The position numbers and the translations under genes are program-made. Shown here one piece after another: positions 14,110 to 26,399 of a stretch of 64,000 nt of DNA. A model generated the notes under the pieces. That model searched no databases. It was not told where the DNA came from and was given only the letters and a program-made list of their open reading frames with translations. The stretch's first letter is position 1, and the number at the start of each line of letters is the position of its first letter. This stretch comes from Cacajao melanocephalus (lineage: Eukaryota > Chordata > Mammalia > Primates > Pitheciidae): NCBI GenBank assembly GCA_963573385.1, contig CAUYLG010038503.1:16846-80845 (forward strand), given 5' to 3'.

Positions 14110-15810
14110 TGATTCTGCCCTCTTCTGAGAAGGAAAATTATGGAAACAAAATGGTTTGATGAGACTGAAACACGCCTCATCAAGCTTTAACCTCTCTTTT
14201 CATGCTGCATGGATCACTCACCAGCACCAGGATTTGTTCTGAAGACGTCTTGGAGAGAAAACTGCCAATCAGCTGTGGATTGTGTCCCCTGAGAGCCATT
14301 AGTCTGCCTGAGAAGTTGAGCATCCCCTCACTCCCATCATCAAAGCTAACTGATTGGGGCAGAAGGCAGAGAGACAAGAAAAGGGGAAAGCTTTACCATA
14401 TGTCTTCATTTGGGTTTCCCCAGAAGCTGATCCTACAATTACAATTTGAGCACAAGTGGTTTGTTTGGGAAGTGAAGAAATCGCCAGTAGGGAATTGGAG
14501 AAAAGAGAAAGGGCTGGGAAGGCAGCCAAGAAAACCAATAAAAGGTGCAGTATCAAACTAGCTACTGCTGTCGCCCAGTGGAATTTTTCCTACAGGGGAA
14601 AATGGGATCCCATGCAAACCATATTCCTGAGTTATCCTACCCAAGGCTGAGGGAACTCTGGGGTGTTTACGCACCATTTTCCATCAGTTATGGGTTCAGA
14701 GCTCCTCCTGGGGTCCTCTAATTCCCCAACACTTCCTCTTTTCTATGGGAGCAGCAAAGTAGGCTTAGTCAAGAAAAAGGCAAAAAAATGCCAAGTTGGC
14801 AGTCAGAAGTGAGCCAGCATGTGCTGAAGTGGTGCAAGCAAGAGGAGAGGGACAGGCCTGGAACATCTGCTACCTCATAACGGGCTGCTGCTAAAGTCTT
14901 ACATAAACCAAGAGCAGGAACAGGGCCACTTCCACGAGAAATCCACGGCAGACAAAATTCCTATGCAACAAGCACATATCTGCTACCAGATAATTGTACT
15001 TTCAGCCAATTATCTGATTCAGGGGCCAATTTCCACTAGTTTTAAGTCAAAGTAAGGTTTCACGGTGTCTATATAGGTTGTTTTCCTCCTTCTTTGGTAG
15101 AAGCAAGATGGAAAGCTCATTTGCATTTTAATGATAAAATGGGACCTTTTCCCTAGAATAGCATGTGAGAGAACAGAGCAGGACAAAGTAATTTTGGGGA
15201 AATGTGGGGGAAGATTAGTACTTCATAGGATGTGCTCTGTCATCATGATAGTTCGTTCCCTGACGATCAAGTGAAGACACACACCCCTGCCCAAGAGCCC
15301 GCTGGTACCAGGCCTTTCCCTTCCATGAATACCTGTCCCCACCATCTCCACTGCTATCACAGCAACTGAGGAAGGGATACTCCACCTCATGTCTCCAGAG
15401 AAGCACTGGGGCGGGGGTGGGGGCACGCCACCTTAGACACCATAGTGTTTCTTTACAATCTAGTATTGAAGACAAGACAAAAAGGATGACATTTCCTCCA
15501 TCATGTTGAGTGACTGGTTGCTGGGTTTCCAACCTAGAAAGTATATTTCTCCCATCACTTTCATTTCTGTAACTTTCCAAGTTCATATCATAACCCTTAG
15601 GAAACTGCACAAAAGAATTACGCTGCCCAACATTACGTGAGTATACAGACATGAAGCCACATCCTCCTCAAGGTAGATGAAAAATATCAGAGTTCTTACA
15701 ACCACAGCAATTCCTCAGGATGTCCACACCCAGTGGGACATAACCATCTATACAGAAATGGTGTTCAGTGTGATGCAGAAATCCAACCAGAGATCAGTGA
15801 GTGGATGAGA
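14110..15810. other. Unassigned, 1.7 kb
   Basis: No gene supported. ORFs of 119 codons (14202-14561, plus) and 145 codons (15215-15652, minus) have no recognisable domain. The part at 14410-14560 ('tttccccagaagctgatcc', 'caagtggtttgtttggg') resembles a dispersed old repeat that I cannot assign. Confidence 0.4.
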
Positions 15811-15811
15811 A

Positions 15812-15981
15812 GCCCAAGGTCTTGCCTTGGAGCCAAGACGGACCTGGGCACAAATCCCAGTTCAAGTGCTTTCAAGTTGGGTGGCCATGAGCAAGTCACA
15901 TACACACTCTCAGCCTCAGTTTCCTCATCTTCCAAATGGACTAATGCAACTGTCTCAGAAGATTGTCTTCATTCCTCATTC
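15812..15981 (+). mobile_element. MIR
   Basis: 'ggacctgggcacaaatccc', 'ggtggccatgagcaagtcac', 'cagcctcagtttcctcatc' and 'aaatggactaatgcaac' follow the sense MIR core. The next L1 insertion cuts it off. Confidence 0.85.
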
Positions 15982-15994
15982 AAAATAGATATGG

Positions 15995-16343
15995 GTGCAA
16001 TATGAGTGAACCTTGAAAGCATTATGCTAAGTGAAAGAAGCCAATCACACACACATGAAAAACCTACATGTTGTATGATTCCATTTATGTGAAATGCCCA
16101 AAATAAGCAAATCCATAGAGACAGGAAGTAGACTCATGGTTGCCAGGGGCTGAGAGAGATAAAATGGGGAGTGACTGCTAATGGATATAGAGTTTCTTTT
16201 TGGAGTCATGAAAATTTTCTACAATTAGATAGTGATGATGATTGCACAACTCTGTGAATATACTAAAAACTACTGAATTGTACATTTTAAATAGGTAATT
16301 TTATGGTATGTAAATTATATCTTAATAAAGCTCTTATTTTTTA
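15995..16343 (+). mobile_element. L1M 3' end with TSD
   Basis: Matches the old L1M 3' terminus: 'gaaccttgaaagcattatgc', 'gtatgattccatttatgtga', 'ggttgccaggggctgagag', 'gaattgtacattttaaatag' and 'ttatatcttaataaagctc'. A perfect 13-base TSD, AAAATAGATATGG, lies at 15982-15994 and 16344-16356. It is 5'-truncated to about 350 bases. Confidence 0.93.
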
Positions 16344-16552
16344 AAAATAGATATGGAGTCCTTGCTACATGCAGATCCTTTGGAAGTCATGAGCATCCAG
16401 GACGGTTGGCTAAACATTAGGATATTAACCGGAAGAACAAGCAAAGCGACTCAGGCTACTGTGAAGAATAAATTATATCCTACATGTTAAGCACTGAGTA
16501 CTGTGCCTGAGCCACTGAAGACCCTCAGCAAATGAGCGTTATCAGTAGCAAC

Positions 16553-16745
16553 ATCACTGACGTTTATTAGGTGCCTCCTGTGTGCCAGGCACTGTGCTCT
16601 GCTCTTTGGGTGCATGGTCTCATTTAACCACACCTACCCTAGGGAGTAAGTACTTTTATCATTTCCAGTTCTCAAGTGGGGAAACAGGCACAGTGAGGTA
16701 AGTTAGTGCCTAAGATTGGCAGCTTGGGAGTGGCAGAGCTGGTGG
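16553..16745 (-). mobile_element. MIR
   Basis: Antisense MIR: 'tgtgtgccaggcactgtgctc', 'ggtctcatttaaccac', 'ggggaaacaggcacagtgagg', 'gggagtggcagagctgg'. Confidence 0.85.
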
Positions 16746-16749
16746 GGCA

Positions 16750-17215
16750 TAGCTGAGCTCTTGCACATTTTCTCATCATACACTTCATCTCTAGCAGCAG
16801 CCATGGGAGTATGGCCACTGTTAACAATCATCAGCACCCCAGTCAAGGGTGTTCCCTTGATCACTAGGACGAGTTTAAAGCAGAGAAGAAACCTCTGATA
16901 GACACTGGAAGGATGAGTCCTGGCAGTGGAAGTGTGACCTCATCCAACCTGCCTGAAACTCCAGGTAAGATTCTCACTACCCCTGGATTCTTAATGGACA
17001 CCACAGTCAGTCCAACCATCTGCTGCTTCCTTAAGCCCTTGTGACCCAGACTGACATCCTTGGTTCTCTGTTGGCCTCAGTCTGCCCCAGCAGCCCAGAT
17101 GAGGCCAAGAGACTACAAGGCATATAACAGACAGAAGTCCTAATTTCCTCCTATTCAGAAGACATGTAAATTTAGACACTTTGGAAATCATGTGTAGCAA
17201 AAAGTTGCTATATGC
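16750..17215. other. Unassigned
   Basis: Nothing recognised between the MIR and the GT repeat. Confidence 0.4.
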
Positions 17216-17219
17216 TAGA

Positions 17220-17301
17220 GTGTGTGTGTGTGTGCGTGTGTGTGTGCATGCATGCGTGCACATGTATGCAGGCACATGCACACTTGCGTGCACGCATGCA
17301 C
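17220..17301 (+). repeat. (GT)n and alternating purine-pyrimidine tract
   Basis: Positions 17220-17270 alternate purine and pyrimidine without a break for 51 bases, mixing GT, GC and AT steps. After a GG break, shorter alternating runs reach 17301. Such tracts favour the Z-DNA form. Confidence 0.95.
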
Positions 17302-17304
17302 TGT

Positions 17305-17700
17305 GTACTCAAAAACCGCACATTTCAGGCTCTTACAATTCCTTGGAGATTAATTTACATGCCATCAACATGGAAGAGACTCAAACTACAATCTCATCCC
17401 AGTGTACATGCACAAGCCAGAGTCCTAATTAACACAGATTCTTCACAAAATCTAATTACAAACGAGGCAGCTCTGAGGCCTTCTTTGAAATCACTGAATT
17501 TTCTAACAGAACGTCACCACCTTCGGCAGCATCAGCACTCATTCCATACTAAATTACCATATTAAACATTTTTGCAGAGCAATGGAATATCAGAATGGCC
17601 TCATTTTCATCCTTATTAACATATTTTTGGAACCTCTTTATTTGTCAAATGTGTGCCTGAAACAGATTTCTAAAACGCAAAAGTTTACCTGAGTGTAAGA
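17305..17700. other. Unassigned
   Basis: No gene or repeat recognised. The 117-codon frame at 17212-17565 starts inside the GT repeat and is an artefact of it. Confidence 0.4.
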
Positions 17701-17704
17701 GATG

Positions 17705-17840
17705 CTAAGCCTTGGCTAAATGGTTAGTTTCATGAAGGCAGAGACTTCGTCTTGCTTGTTGCTATACCTCAAGTGGCTACAACCATGCCTGGCACAAAGA
17801 AGACACTGGGCAAATATTCACTGAAGAAATGGACAGATGT
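17705..17840 (+). mobile_element. L2 3' end
   Basis: 'catgaaggcagagacttcgtc', 'accatgcctggcacaaagaag' and 'gcaaatattcactgaagaaa' match the last 130 bases of L2. Confidence 0.75.
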
Positions 17841-18000
17841 ATTCTCCAAGAGGCTGAGTATACACTCACATCTGTACTTGCTGCAGACATAGAGAATTTA
17901 ATTTTAAATCTCACAAATGATATGCTCAGACTTCAGTAGAGCCTACTGCTCTTCATCAATTCTTCTTCCCAAAGGAGGAAGAATAGAAAAAAGGCTCCAG

Positions 18001-18313
18001 CAGGCAGGACACGGTGGCTCACGCTATAATCCCAGCACTTTGGGAAGCCAAAGTAGGCAGATTGCTTGAGCCCAGGAGTTCGAGACCAGCCAGCGCAACA
18101 TGGCAAAACCCCATCTCTACAAAAAATCCATAAATTAGCCAACCGTGGGGGCATGTGCCTATAGTCCCAGCTACTCAGGAGGCTGAGGTGGGAGGATTGA
18201 TCGACCCCAGGAGGTCAAGGCTGCAGTGAGCTGTGATTGTACCACTGCACTCCAGCCTGGGCGACAGATCAAGATTTTGTCTCGAAAAAATAAAAAACTA
18301 AAATTAAAAATTA
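18001..18313 (+). mobile_element. Alu, old (J-like)
   Basis: Complete sense dimer. The right arm reads 'cccaggaggtcaaggctgcagtgagctgtgattg', a J-type form. Flanks AAAAAAGGCTCC (17988-17999) and AATAAAAGGTCCC (from 18311) form an imperfect TSD. Confidence 0.93.
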
Positions 18314-18319
18314 ATAAAA

Positions 18320-18860
18320 GGTCCCAATACCCATTTGCATTGCCATAAGGGTCACTGTTGAATAATGGAGGGTAGCATTAGAAGTTCAAAGATGTGTTTT
18401 GTCCCCTCTTTGCTGTCTGGGCATGCACAAGTCACTTGACCAATCTAGATTCAGAGTTGCCCTAAGAAGCCTCAATGGGCTTGGATATCTCAAAAGTTCC
18501 TTCCAATTTATGAAGTGAGTTTAACATGAGCAGGGCAACCTCTGAACAACATTTGCGCAAATGAAAAGTTGCTTTCAGTGACCTTCCTGGCACTCCCGCC
18601 CTCCAGAGCCGTCAGTCTGCTCCCTTCCCAGTTGACACCAGCCTATCAATACCTACCAGTCCCTGGTTCTGTTCTCTCTTGGCCCAGTTCTCTCATAGAA
18701 GCTATTAATTTGGCTGTACCCATGGGTAATTGAGAATTAGTTTGTTACCCTGAGGAACTACATTTGCATTTTAACAAGATGTGTTTTGGAGATGACACTT
18801 TAATCCATATCTCTATCAATGCATTTATCGTGGTGTATCAATTACTTGATGATGCACCTC
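18320..18860. other. Unassigned
   Basis: Nothing recognised. It carries no long ORF. Confidence 0.4.
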
Positions 18861-18864
18861 TCTC

Positions 18865-18995
18865 AGAGGCCAGACGGTGACTTCTTTGGGTCCACAACCT
18901 CAGGACTTTTTTATCTTTCTGTGTCAAATTCCTAGCCCCATTTCTGCAGGCACTCACTCACTAAATGTTTATGGAATAACCAGATGGATGACTGA
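18865..18995 (+). mobile_element. L2 3' end
   Basis: 'ggtgacttctttgggtccac', 'tagccccatttctgcaggca' and 'ctcactaaatgtttatgga' fit the L2 terminus. Confidence 0.55.
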
Positions 18996-18999
18996 CAAC

Positions 19000-19850
19000 A
19001 GCCAATGAATAAAGTAACTGTTAAGATTGTAGGCACCCTGGTAGTCATGGGAAGGAATGGTGTGTGTCAGCTGTGGAGAGGGACTTTATCGGGCCATTCA
19101 AATCCCACCCCCTGTGGCTGTCTGCTCTGTCTGTCTTTAGTACTGAGGCTGAATGCAGAGATTATTGCCTGATCAGCAGGCATTCACGCTCCTATAGAAA
19201 CTACGTTCTCACCCTGCCAACCTTGCCAGAGAAAGGGATCGGCACATCAGAAGCTTTCATTGATTCAGGCTTTTGGGAGGCCTTCAAGCTGAGGCCACAA
19301 GAACACAACTAGCAGGGGGTCCCATTATAGTCAAAGGAGAAATACCCCGATGTTAACAATACCTCCGGACACACCAGGAACAAAGTGACGGCGGGTACAG
19401 AGGGGCAATTTTTATCAGGCTGGTTATGCTGAACTGAGAGACACATGCTTCCAAAAGGCATCTGAAGTATAAGAGAATATGAGCGAGCGAGTCACAGTTT
19501 TGTGTTTGTTGATTTATTGACTCTAGATATGCAAATTATCACAGAATCAAGGGTCATGTAACAAAGCCAGGGAAAATATTATTTTAATTAACAGAAATTG
19601 AAAATGCCGTAGCCATTTTAAGATATACCTTCCCATTTGCAACCAGAAGTTTGGAATTGGTTGTCCTAAACCAAAGATGTCAAGGAAAGCTTTTTTTCTG
19701 TATAAATTTTTTTTAACAGCTTTTATGTAGGATTCCTACAAGAACATACAGATACCCCAGGTGAGGCTAGCACCATTCCTGTCACACAGTAAGTAAACAT
19801 TTGCTGAAGCAATCATTTGATTTATTAGCGATTTAATAATCTTTTAAAAA
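19000..19850. other. Unassigned
   Basis: Only a weak L2-like tail at about 19760-19820 ('tcctgtcacacagtaagtaaa'). The 82-codon plus ORF at 19064-19312 has no recognisable feature. Confidence 0.4.
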
Positions 19851-19854
19851 TCTG

Positions 19855-20085
19855 ATTGTGCCATCCTCCCAATTCAAATCAATCAAGACCTTCCCGTCAG
19901 TCTCAGAAAAAAAAAAAGAGCTCCTTAGTAAGACCTACTATGCCCTGCATGACCTGAGCACCCCCTACCCCTCCCCACCCTCATGTGCCGCACCTCACTT
20001 TCCAGCCAGTACCAAAACCCACATTTCCTAACCCCAAAAACCAAGGCTGTCATTCCTATGCCTCATTGCCTTTCTCTGCTCATTT
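19855..20085 (+). mobile_element. L2 fragment
   Basis: 'ctactatgccctgcatgacc', 'tcatgtgccgcacctcactt' and 'cattgcctttctctgctcatt' correspond to the L2 section 'aaggccctgcatgatctggcccc...'. The following Alu interrupts it. Confidence 0.65.
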
Positions 20086-20086
20086 A

Positions 20087-20290
<204 letters not shown>

Positions 20291-20294
20291 TCAA

Positions 20295-21790
20295 GATCTA
20301 CCCTAGACTGTGAGTGCAGGAGTGTTACTGGAAGCATTGAGTGCCGTGAGCCACCATTGTTACGCACAGCTATAAATAAGTCTAGAGTATGTATAGTACG
20401 TGAGTTAGGACCAATTTTCACAGTAAAAATGGAAAAGTGGAAGAAATTAGGTGCATGCAGCTTAGTCTGGATCATAATGAATCCTTGTGGATCAGGAATT
20501 GAAAATGGGGCCACAGGAAATATAGAGTTAGCTGGAAGTTAAAATCACCAATATAGAAACTACCATGAAAGTCAGTGTCTTGTCAGGGTGGTTGGGGGCA
20601 GGGATGGGAGAATTTCTGGATGAAAGAATAGAGGGAAAAACCAGAACCAGAAGGGGAGCACAATGGCATCTTGGCATCCTGAGACTTTTTCTACTCTTAG
20701 TTACTATGGTTACAGACACCACCCATGCTGGCTCCTGAATGTGACTGGGGCCCCAGGCAGCTCCATTCAACCCACTGTCACCCTGTCCCAGACCCTGTCT
20801 TTGCCATTTTGTGCAGTAAGTGACATATTCAACAATGTCCAGCTCCTAATCATTCTCAAGTTCACAGTGCTACTCAAAAGAACCCATATTCACTCGCCTC
20901 TGCCCAGAACACAGAAGCTCCAAAACTTCCTTCAGAATATAAAATTGCCTCAGGAATAAGCCAGGCATGTAATGTTTGGAAACACGGGAACCTCTAAGGC
21001 ATCGGATGCATCCTGCTTCCTGGAAATCATTTTCTCAAGACTGTACAGAAAAAGCAACAAGATTGTCAAAAAAAATGTTTACTCAAAATATGACAAGGAG
21101 TGCTAACAGTCCTTCCTCCACCAGCAGCTTCTTGCTGTGTGTTTGCCGTCACCCCCAGGCACACGGTCCCTGCCATCTTGGCTGGATGCCGACTTGCGTT
21201 TCAGTCACCATACAGACACATGGCCTGCAGGCACTGCAGGAACACACCAGACACACACCAGACACCCCATTCCCCAGCATTTCTACTGCTCAGCCTGGAG
21301 GCCATCCTGTTTTTTCTGGCATTACTCAAGGAAGTTAAGTTGTCAGTCATTGAATCTGTAAAAGAAGGGACATTGCAAAGAAAGGGACTCTGTAAGAGAA
21401 GTGGGACCCTGAGTTATCACACTCAACCTCTAGATTCACAGTGAGAAAAAATAGGGTGTATTATGGGGTCATTTTTTTAAATTAATATTTACAGATGTAC
21501 TCATAGCATGACACCTACACAGGACAGGCTCAATAGACACTTCCGGTATTTGAATAATACAAAAAGTTCGGACTGACAGGTATACTGGGATCTATTATAA
21601 GACCATACGTTCATATTATATATAAATCATCATCATGCTCACTGTCTTTCTAGAATAATGTTTCAAGCTGTTGGTAAATGAAAGGGTAAAAATGGAGTTA
21701 AATGAATCATCATTCTCTGGTTAAGTAGAAAATGCAGGCTTAAACAAAATTAAACAGATTTCTGAACTACAGGATTATCAGAGAGAGGTG
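20295..21790. other. Unassigned, 1.5 kb
   Basis: No repeat family or exon is recognised. Overlapping 74-120-codon frames at 20976-21444 lie in three frames of the same moderately GC-rich stretch and look like chance. Confidence 0.4.
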
Positions 21791-21794
21791 TATA

Positions 21795-22022
21795 AGGTAG
21801 AGATAAGAGTTCAGGCATTAAATCAGACAGACCCAGGTTCAAGTTGTAGCATGACTAGGTAACTCTGGGCAAGTTACTTAAGCTCTATAGGCCTCAGCCT
21901 CCTCATTCAGAAAGCAGAGATAATAATTTCACCTATTTCTTTGGATTATAAATAGGATTATATGAGATGGTAACTATAAAGCACTTAGCCTAGCACTTAG
22001 TGCCTATTCAATAAATGATAGG
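21795..22022 (+). mobile_element. MIR, nearly complete
   Basis: Sense MIR with its full series of landmarks: 'cagacagacccaggttcaag', 'aactctgggcaagttactta', 'gcctcagcctcctcattcag', 'gagatggtaactataaagcac' and 'gtgcctattcaataaatg'. Confidence 0.9.
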
Positions 22023-22028
22023 AAAAAA

Positions 22029-22590
22029 TGCTTATGGTGATTTTAAAATATGTCCTCAAATTCTTTGACATGCCTCCCTTGCAATGTGAAAGTAATCAAT
22101 CCCACCCCTCCCCAAATGTGGACTAACTTTAGTGACTGGAATCTAATGAAAAGAACGTGGTGGTAGAAACAATATGTGATATTTGAAGTTAAGTCATAAA
22201 AAGTGTTGCCAATTCCACCTTGTTCTCTCTTTAATCACTTGTTCTTGGGGAAGCCAGCCACCATGTCATGGATGAGTGCACATAAGCGTCCCATGGAGAG
22301 GCCCACATTGGCAGAAAATGAGGCCTCTCCCCAACAACCAGCAGCAATTTGCAAGTCACATGAGTGCACCATCCTGGAAACAGATCCTCCTGCCCCAATC
22401 AAGCCATCAGATGACAGCAGCCCAGACAACATCTGACCACAACTAATGACAGACTCTTAGCCAGACCACCCAACTAAACTATCCCTGAATGATTGATCCA
22501 CAGAACTTATGAGATAATAAATGTTTATACTGATTTAAGCCACTAAATGTTGGGGTTATTTGTTACAAAATAATATAGTAACATGCTAAT
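22029..22590 (+). mobile_element. MLT1-type (MaLR) solo LTR
   Basis: 'aaattctttgacatgcctcc', 'tggactaactttagtgactgg', 'ggggaagccagccaccatgtc', 'tggagaggcccacattggc' and 'gagataataaatgtttatac' fit an MLT1 LTR. It ends at 'ttgttacaaaataatatagtaac'. No internal retroviral region is attached. Confidence 0.8.
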
Positions 22591-22734
22591 ATGCATGATG
22601 ACTCTCTAGGAATGACTGAGCACACATCATCCTGCAAACTGACTTTATCATGACACCACTTTTCTTCTCAGAGTATCTGTTGAGTCTAGCTCATGTCTCA
22701 TAGAACACACTTTGGGAAATATTGTTCTGGAATT

Positions 22735-22872
22735 TAACAATTTATGAAGTTTGTTCACATGTCTCATTTGATCATCTCAGCAACTGTGAAGTGATTGTGA
22801 TTGTGATATTTATTTGACCCAAAAGAAAACTAAGGCTAGGAAAGGTTAAGTGACTTGGTCAAGTTCACACAG
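22735..22872 (-). mobile_element. MIR, left part, split by an LTR
   Basis: Antisense MIR: 'catctcagcaactgtgaag', 'aaaactaaggctaggaaagg' and 'ttaagtgacttggtcaagttcacacag'-like core, ending exactly where the LTR starts. Confidence 0.85.
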
Positions 22873-23234
22873 TATTATGGTCTGAATGTGTCCCCCCAGA
22901 ATTCATATGTTGAAATCCTAACCCCCACGGTAATGTTATTAGGAGATAGGGCCTTTGGAAGGTAATTAGGTCATGGGCATGAAGCCTTCATGATTAGGAT
23001 GAGTGCACTTATAAAAGAAGCCCAAGAAATACCCCTTACTTTCTCCGCCATGTAAGGACACAGCAAGAAAGCAGCATCTATAAGCTGAAAAGTGGGCCCT
23101 CTCCAGATGCCAAATCTACCAGTGCCTTGATCTTGGACTTCCCAGCCTCCAGAACAATGAGAAATAAATTTCTGTTGTCTATAAACTATCTAGTTTATGA
23201 AATTTTATTAAAGCAGCCCAAATTGACTATAATA
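22873..23234 (+). mobile_element. MST/MLT1A-type (MaLR) solo LTR nested in the MIR
   Basis: About 362 bases: 'gtctgaatgtgtcccccca', 'ttcatatgttgaaatcctaa', 'taggtcatgggcatgaagc', 'tgccatgtaaggacacagc'-like, 'cttgatcttggacttcccag', and a poly(A) signal AATAAA near 23163. A 5-base TSD, CACAG, sits at 22868-22872 and 23235-23239, and the MIR resumes afterwards with 'gctaataaaattt'. Confidence 0.93.
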
Positions 23235-23239
23235 CACAG

Positions 23240-23310
23240 CTAATAAAATTTGTACGACATTAACTCAGACTCAAATATTGTGACCCCAAGCCATGTTCTT
23301 TCACTGGTAT
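23240..23310 (-). mobile_element. MIR, right part
   Basis: 'taataaaatttgtacgac', 'actcagactcaaatattg' and 'caagccatgttctttcact' continue the MIR consensus interrupted by the LTR. Confidence 0.75.
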
Positions 23311-23539
23311 TTTATCCAACTTAACCAGAACAGCCTAGGTTGTTTAAATCTGAACTAAGAATACTAAGAGTCTACCAAAGTATCAGGAGGGTTGTGCTCT
23401 CCTATGGGCCACCTGCTGGATGATCCAGACGATGAACCAGATACTTCCAACAGGCTGAGCTGGAGGCCGCCCTGACTTCACAGGCTGCCTCCTGCAACTG
23501 TGAGAACAGCATCATGCAGGTACCACTCATGGAGCCCTT

Positions 23540-23735
23540 ATGATGATCCAGCATTCTTCTGAGAGCTTTGCATGTATCATTTTATGTAATCCACATAACA
23601 AACCAAGGAAGTAATGGCTGTAATTATCTCTATCTTGCAGATGAAGATACCAAGTCACAGAAAAATGAAGCAACATTCCCAAATCAGCCTCTAGTAAATC
23701 ATGCTTGGATTAGGACCTAGGCAATCTAAGACTAT
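23540..23735 (-). mobile_element. MIR
   Basis: Antisense MIR: 'gtatcattttatgtaatccac', 'atctctatcttgcagatgaag', 'agtcacagaaaaatgaagc' and 'gcttggattaggacctagg'. Confidence 0.85.
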
Positions 23736-23739
23736 CAGG

Positions 23740-26395
23740 GAAGGAAGGGATCTCAGCAACCAACAACTCAACTCCCTCCTTTTCTAAATGAGTGGCAGAG
23801 CCAGCCCTAGAAACCAGGTCTCCTATCCTAAGTTCCTATACCGTACAGAGAGTGCCATCTTGCCCAGAGTCTAGGTTAAATAACTATAATATGTATTTAA
23901 TCACCCTTCAGGTGATTATAAGAATGTATACACTGAACCAGATCTATTATAACTACCTGCCATACAGCCTCAAATTCCACCATGAGAGATGAATTCCTTT
24001 GGCCTAAAGCAACATTAGTCAGCAGAATAAAGGGGCTGGCCCAGGTTGGTCCATGGTTAACATGGATAACAACACTCCCCAATTTTCAGAAAAAAATACT
24101 AATTAACAAATAGACTTTTTTCATCTCTAAGCATTTCCTCCCATCAATTTTTCTTAAACACTTGGTGCGTGACTTTTTGTCTCAGAGGACGAAGTAAGTG
24201 CATGTTCAATGTCAAATATTTTATCACAGCTGATATCAAGCATCTATATTCTGCCTGTCAGGCTTATATCACATTAAATTTAGTAAGTTATACTATTTAT
24301 CTTTATCATGCTAAATATTTGGTGTGTTATCATTTAGAGGATCTCGAGGTCTGCTTGCACATAAGGAACTCACTTTCTTGGTAGTAAAATTGTTGCTAGC
24401 TTGCATGTGAAAATTATGAATATTGGTGTTTTAGGCGTCTCTGCAAAGGTTACTGTGACTTCCAGGCTCTCCATCACCTGAGCAAATCTTTACTTTCTAT
24501 TCAAGCATCTCTTTTTAAACTGTAAATGCCACCAGCCCCACCACACTGGATAGCTGAGGAGAGGAGAAATGACCCTTTGCACAAGGAAGAGCAATTGGGA
24601 TCAAAACTCTGCAGGAACGGGGAAGGGGCAGAGGGAAAAAAGGAAGGACGAAAAGAAGGAAGGGAGGAATGAAGGAAAAGTTCCCTGTGATCGGCTGGCT
24701 TATGTATGGCAATAAATCCTATGTTTTCCTTTCTAATCTTCTTTTCCCACCATTCCACTCTGCTTCAAAGTTACCTCCATGGAAAGGGTAAGTGATGAGA
24801 CTAGAAGGTATTGGTAATACAAAACCTAGAATCTCCAGAAATCCTATCCACCCCCCATTACCTCCAATGCCCATCCCTCTCCACCTCCCTGGCTCTGGGA
24901 ATGGCAAAGGAAGAGAATTCAATGCCCCCTCCTGACAATGCCCTCCCCTGCCAGTGACTATGGCCCTCCCTTCCTCCTTTCAACCCTAAATGGAGGATTA
25001 GGAAGTCAGGTTTCATTTTCAATTCAGAGTACTCAGTCCTAGATACTTACAAGGGAGAAAAAAAAATCTTAAACTGTGGCTGCAAATGACAAATAAATGT
25101 TCTAGCAAGTCAATATGAGGTCTTTTATTTCTCCATTCTAGGTGATGGTAACGAGTCAGACACAGATCAACTGTAAAGTCTCCACTGAGAGTACCCCTGG
25201 GACCAGATCCCAGCAGTGGAAGGTCTCTTTGACCTCCATAATTTTTACGGAGGGAAATCACCCTGGTGGGTGTAACCAACAGGGTGACCACACTCCTAGT
25301 GCCATGTTTAGGTAGATTCTGTAACCAAGCCATGGAGAACTAAGCCCCTAACTAACTCTAACTTCATCTGGATCATCCAGTAGGTGCCCTTTATAAGAAT
25401 CAGAGTACAGACAAAGATTGTCACTGTTATCCACCTTTCTGCTTCAGCCAAGGGAGCTGTCCAAACCGAAACTTCCTAATTGGCTACCAGTAGAATGGCT
25501 TCTTTCTATTTTACCATTAGACTTTTCCTCTAGTTCCCTGCAGACTAAAAGTAAAAAGGAAATTACTAGTTCGCTGTGCCTATATTAAATATACTTCACA
25601 CCATATCTCAACTGTGGTTGAAGTTTCTCAATGGAGGGAAAATCTGATGTATTTTTTAAACACATCGGATTTAGGGTGAGGCTCATATGGAATCAAAGTA
25701 CAGATATTCTGGAAATGGCATGGGAAAGCAAAGTCAACCTGCTCAATCTTAATTCAACCCAGTGGTGATCGTGATTGGCAAAAGGATGGTGAAGCTCCTT
25801 AGACACTGCTGGAAAAGAACCCTGAACCAAATCTTGGCCCAGACAATCTTTGGAACAGGTTCCTTGGTACTTTTGAGGATAATTGTGGTGATTTTGGCAT
25901 ATTTTAAATCCCATTTGGAATGCTGATCTCCTGAAAGTTGGATATTAAATCAAAAATAGATTATTTTCTTTTCAGGAAATCTAAGCTATGCAAATGCTGT
26001 TTGGAAACACATTAATAAAGCGGCTAGCACTTAAGTGACCTAGCAAGTTGAATACGGCCCCCATTCACAAAAGACCAAAATCTTTTTTTAGCCAGCACAG
26101 GAGAAGAGAGATCTCAGGGTCTGCACCTGAGCTCATAGAAACGAAAGCATAGACCTGTACAATAAGTACAACCTGCTGAAAACAGTCATCAACTAAAGAC
26201 TCACTGATCAACAGGGAGACTGCTTCCTCTAAATCTCTCAGAGAAACCTTTGAATACCGTTTTGGGTAAGAAAGAGCAGGAGAATGTGGAATGAACAAAG
26301 ATGCTGGCAGGAAGGAAAGCTTGAAGGAAACTGTCATGGATGTAAGCATCAAAAGGCCTAGGGTAGCTCCAGCTCTGCCTGTTTGTAGCTCTGAG
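23740..26395. other. Unassigned, 2.7 kb of apparently unique DNA
   Basis: The longest stretch in which I recognise no repeat. It holds a purine-rich run at about 24616-24680 (GGAAGG/GAAGGA units). ORFs of up to 104 codons (25019-25333, minus) show no known domain. Confidence 0.4.
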
Positions 26396-26399
26396 CCCT

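Noticed and set aside
14202..14561. 119-codon plus ORF opposite an 85-codon minus ORF
   Set aside because: No domain recognised, both strands open over the same bases, and part of it looks like an old dispersed repeat.
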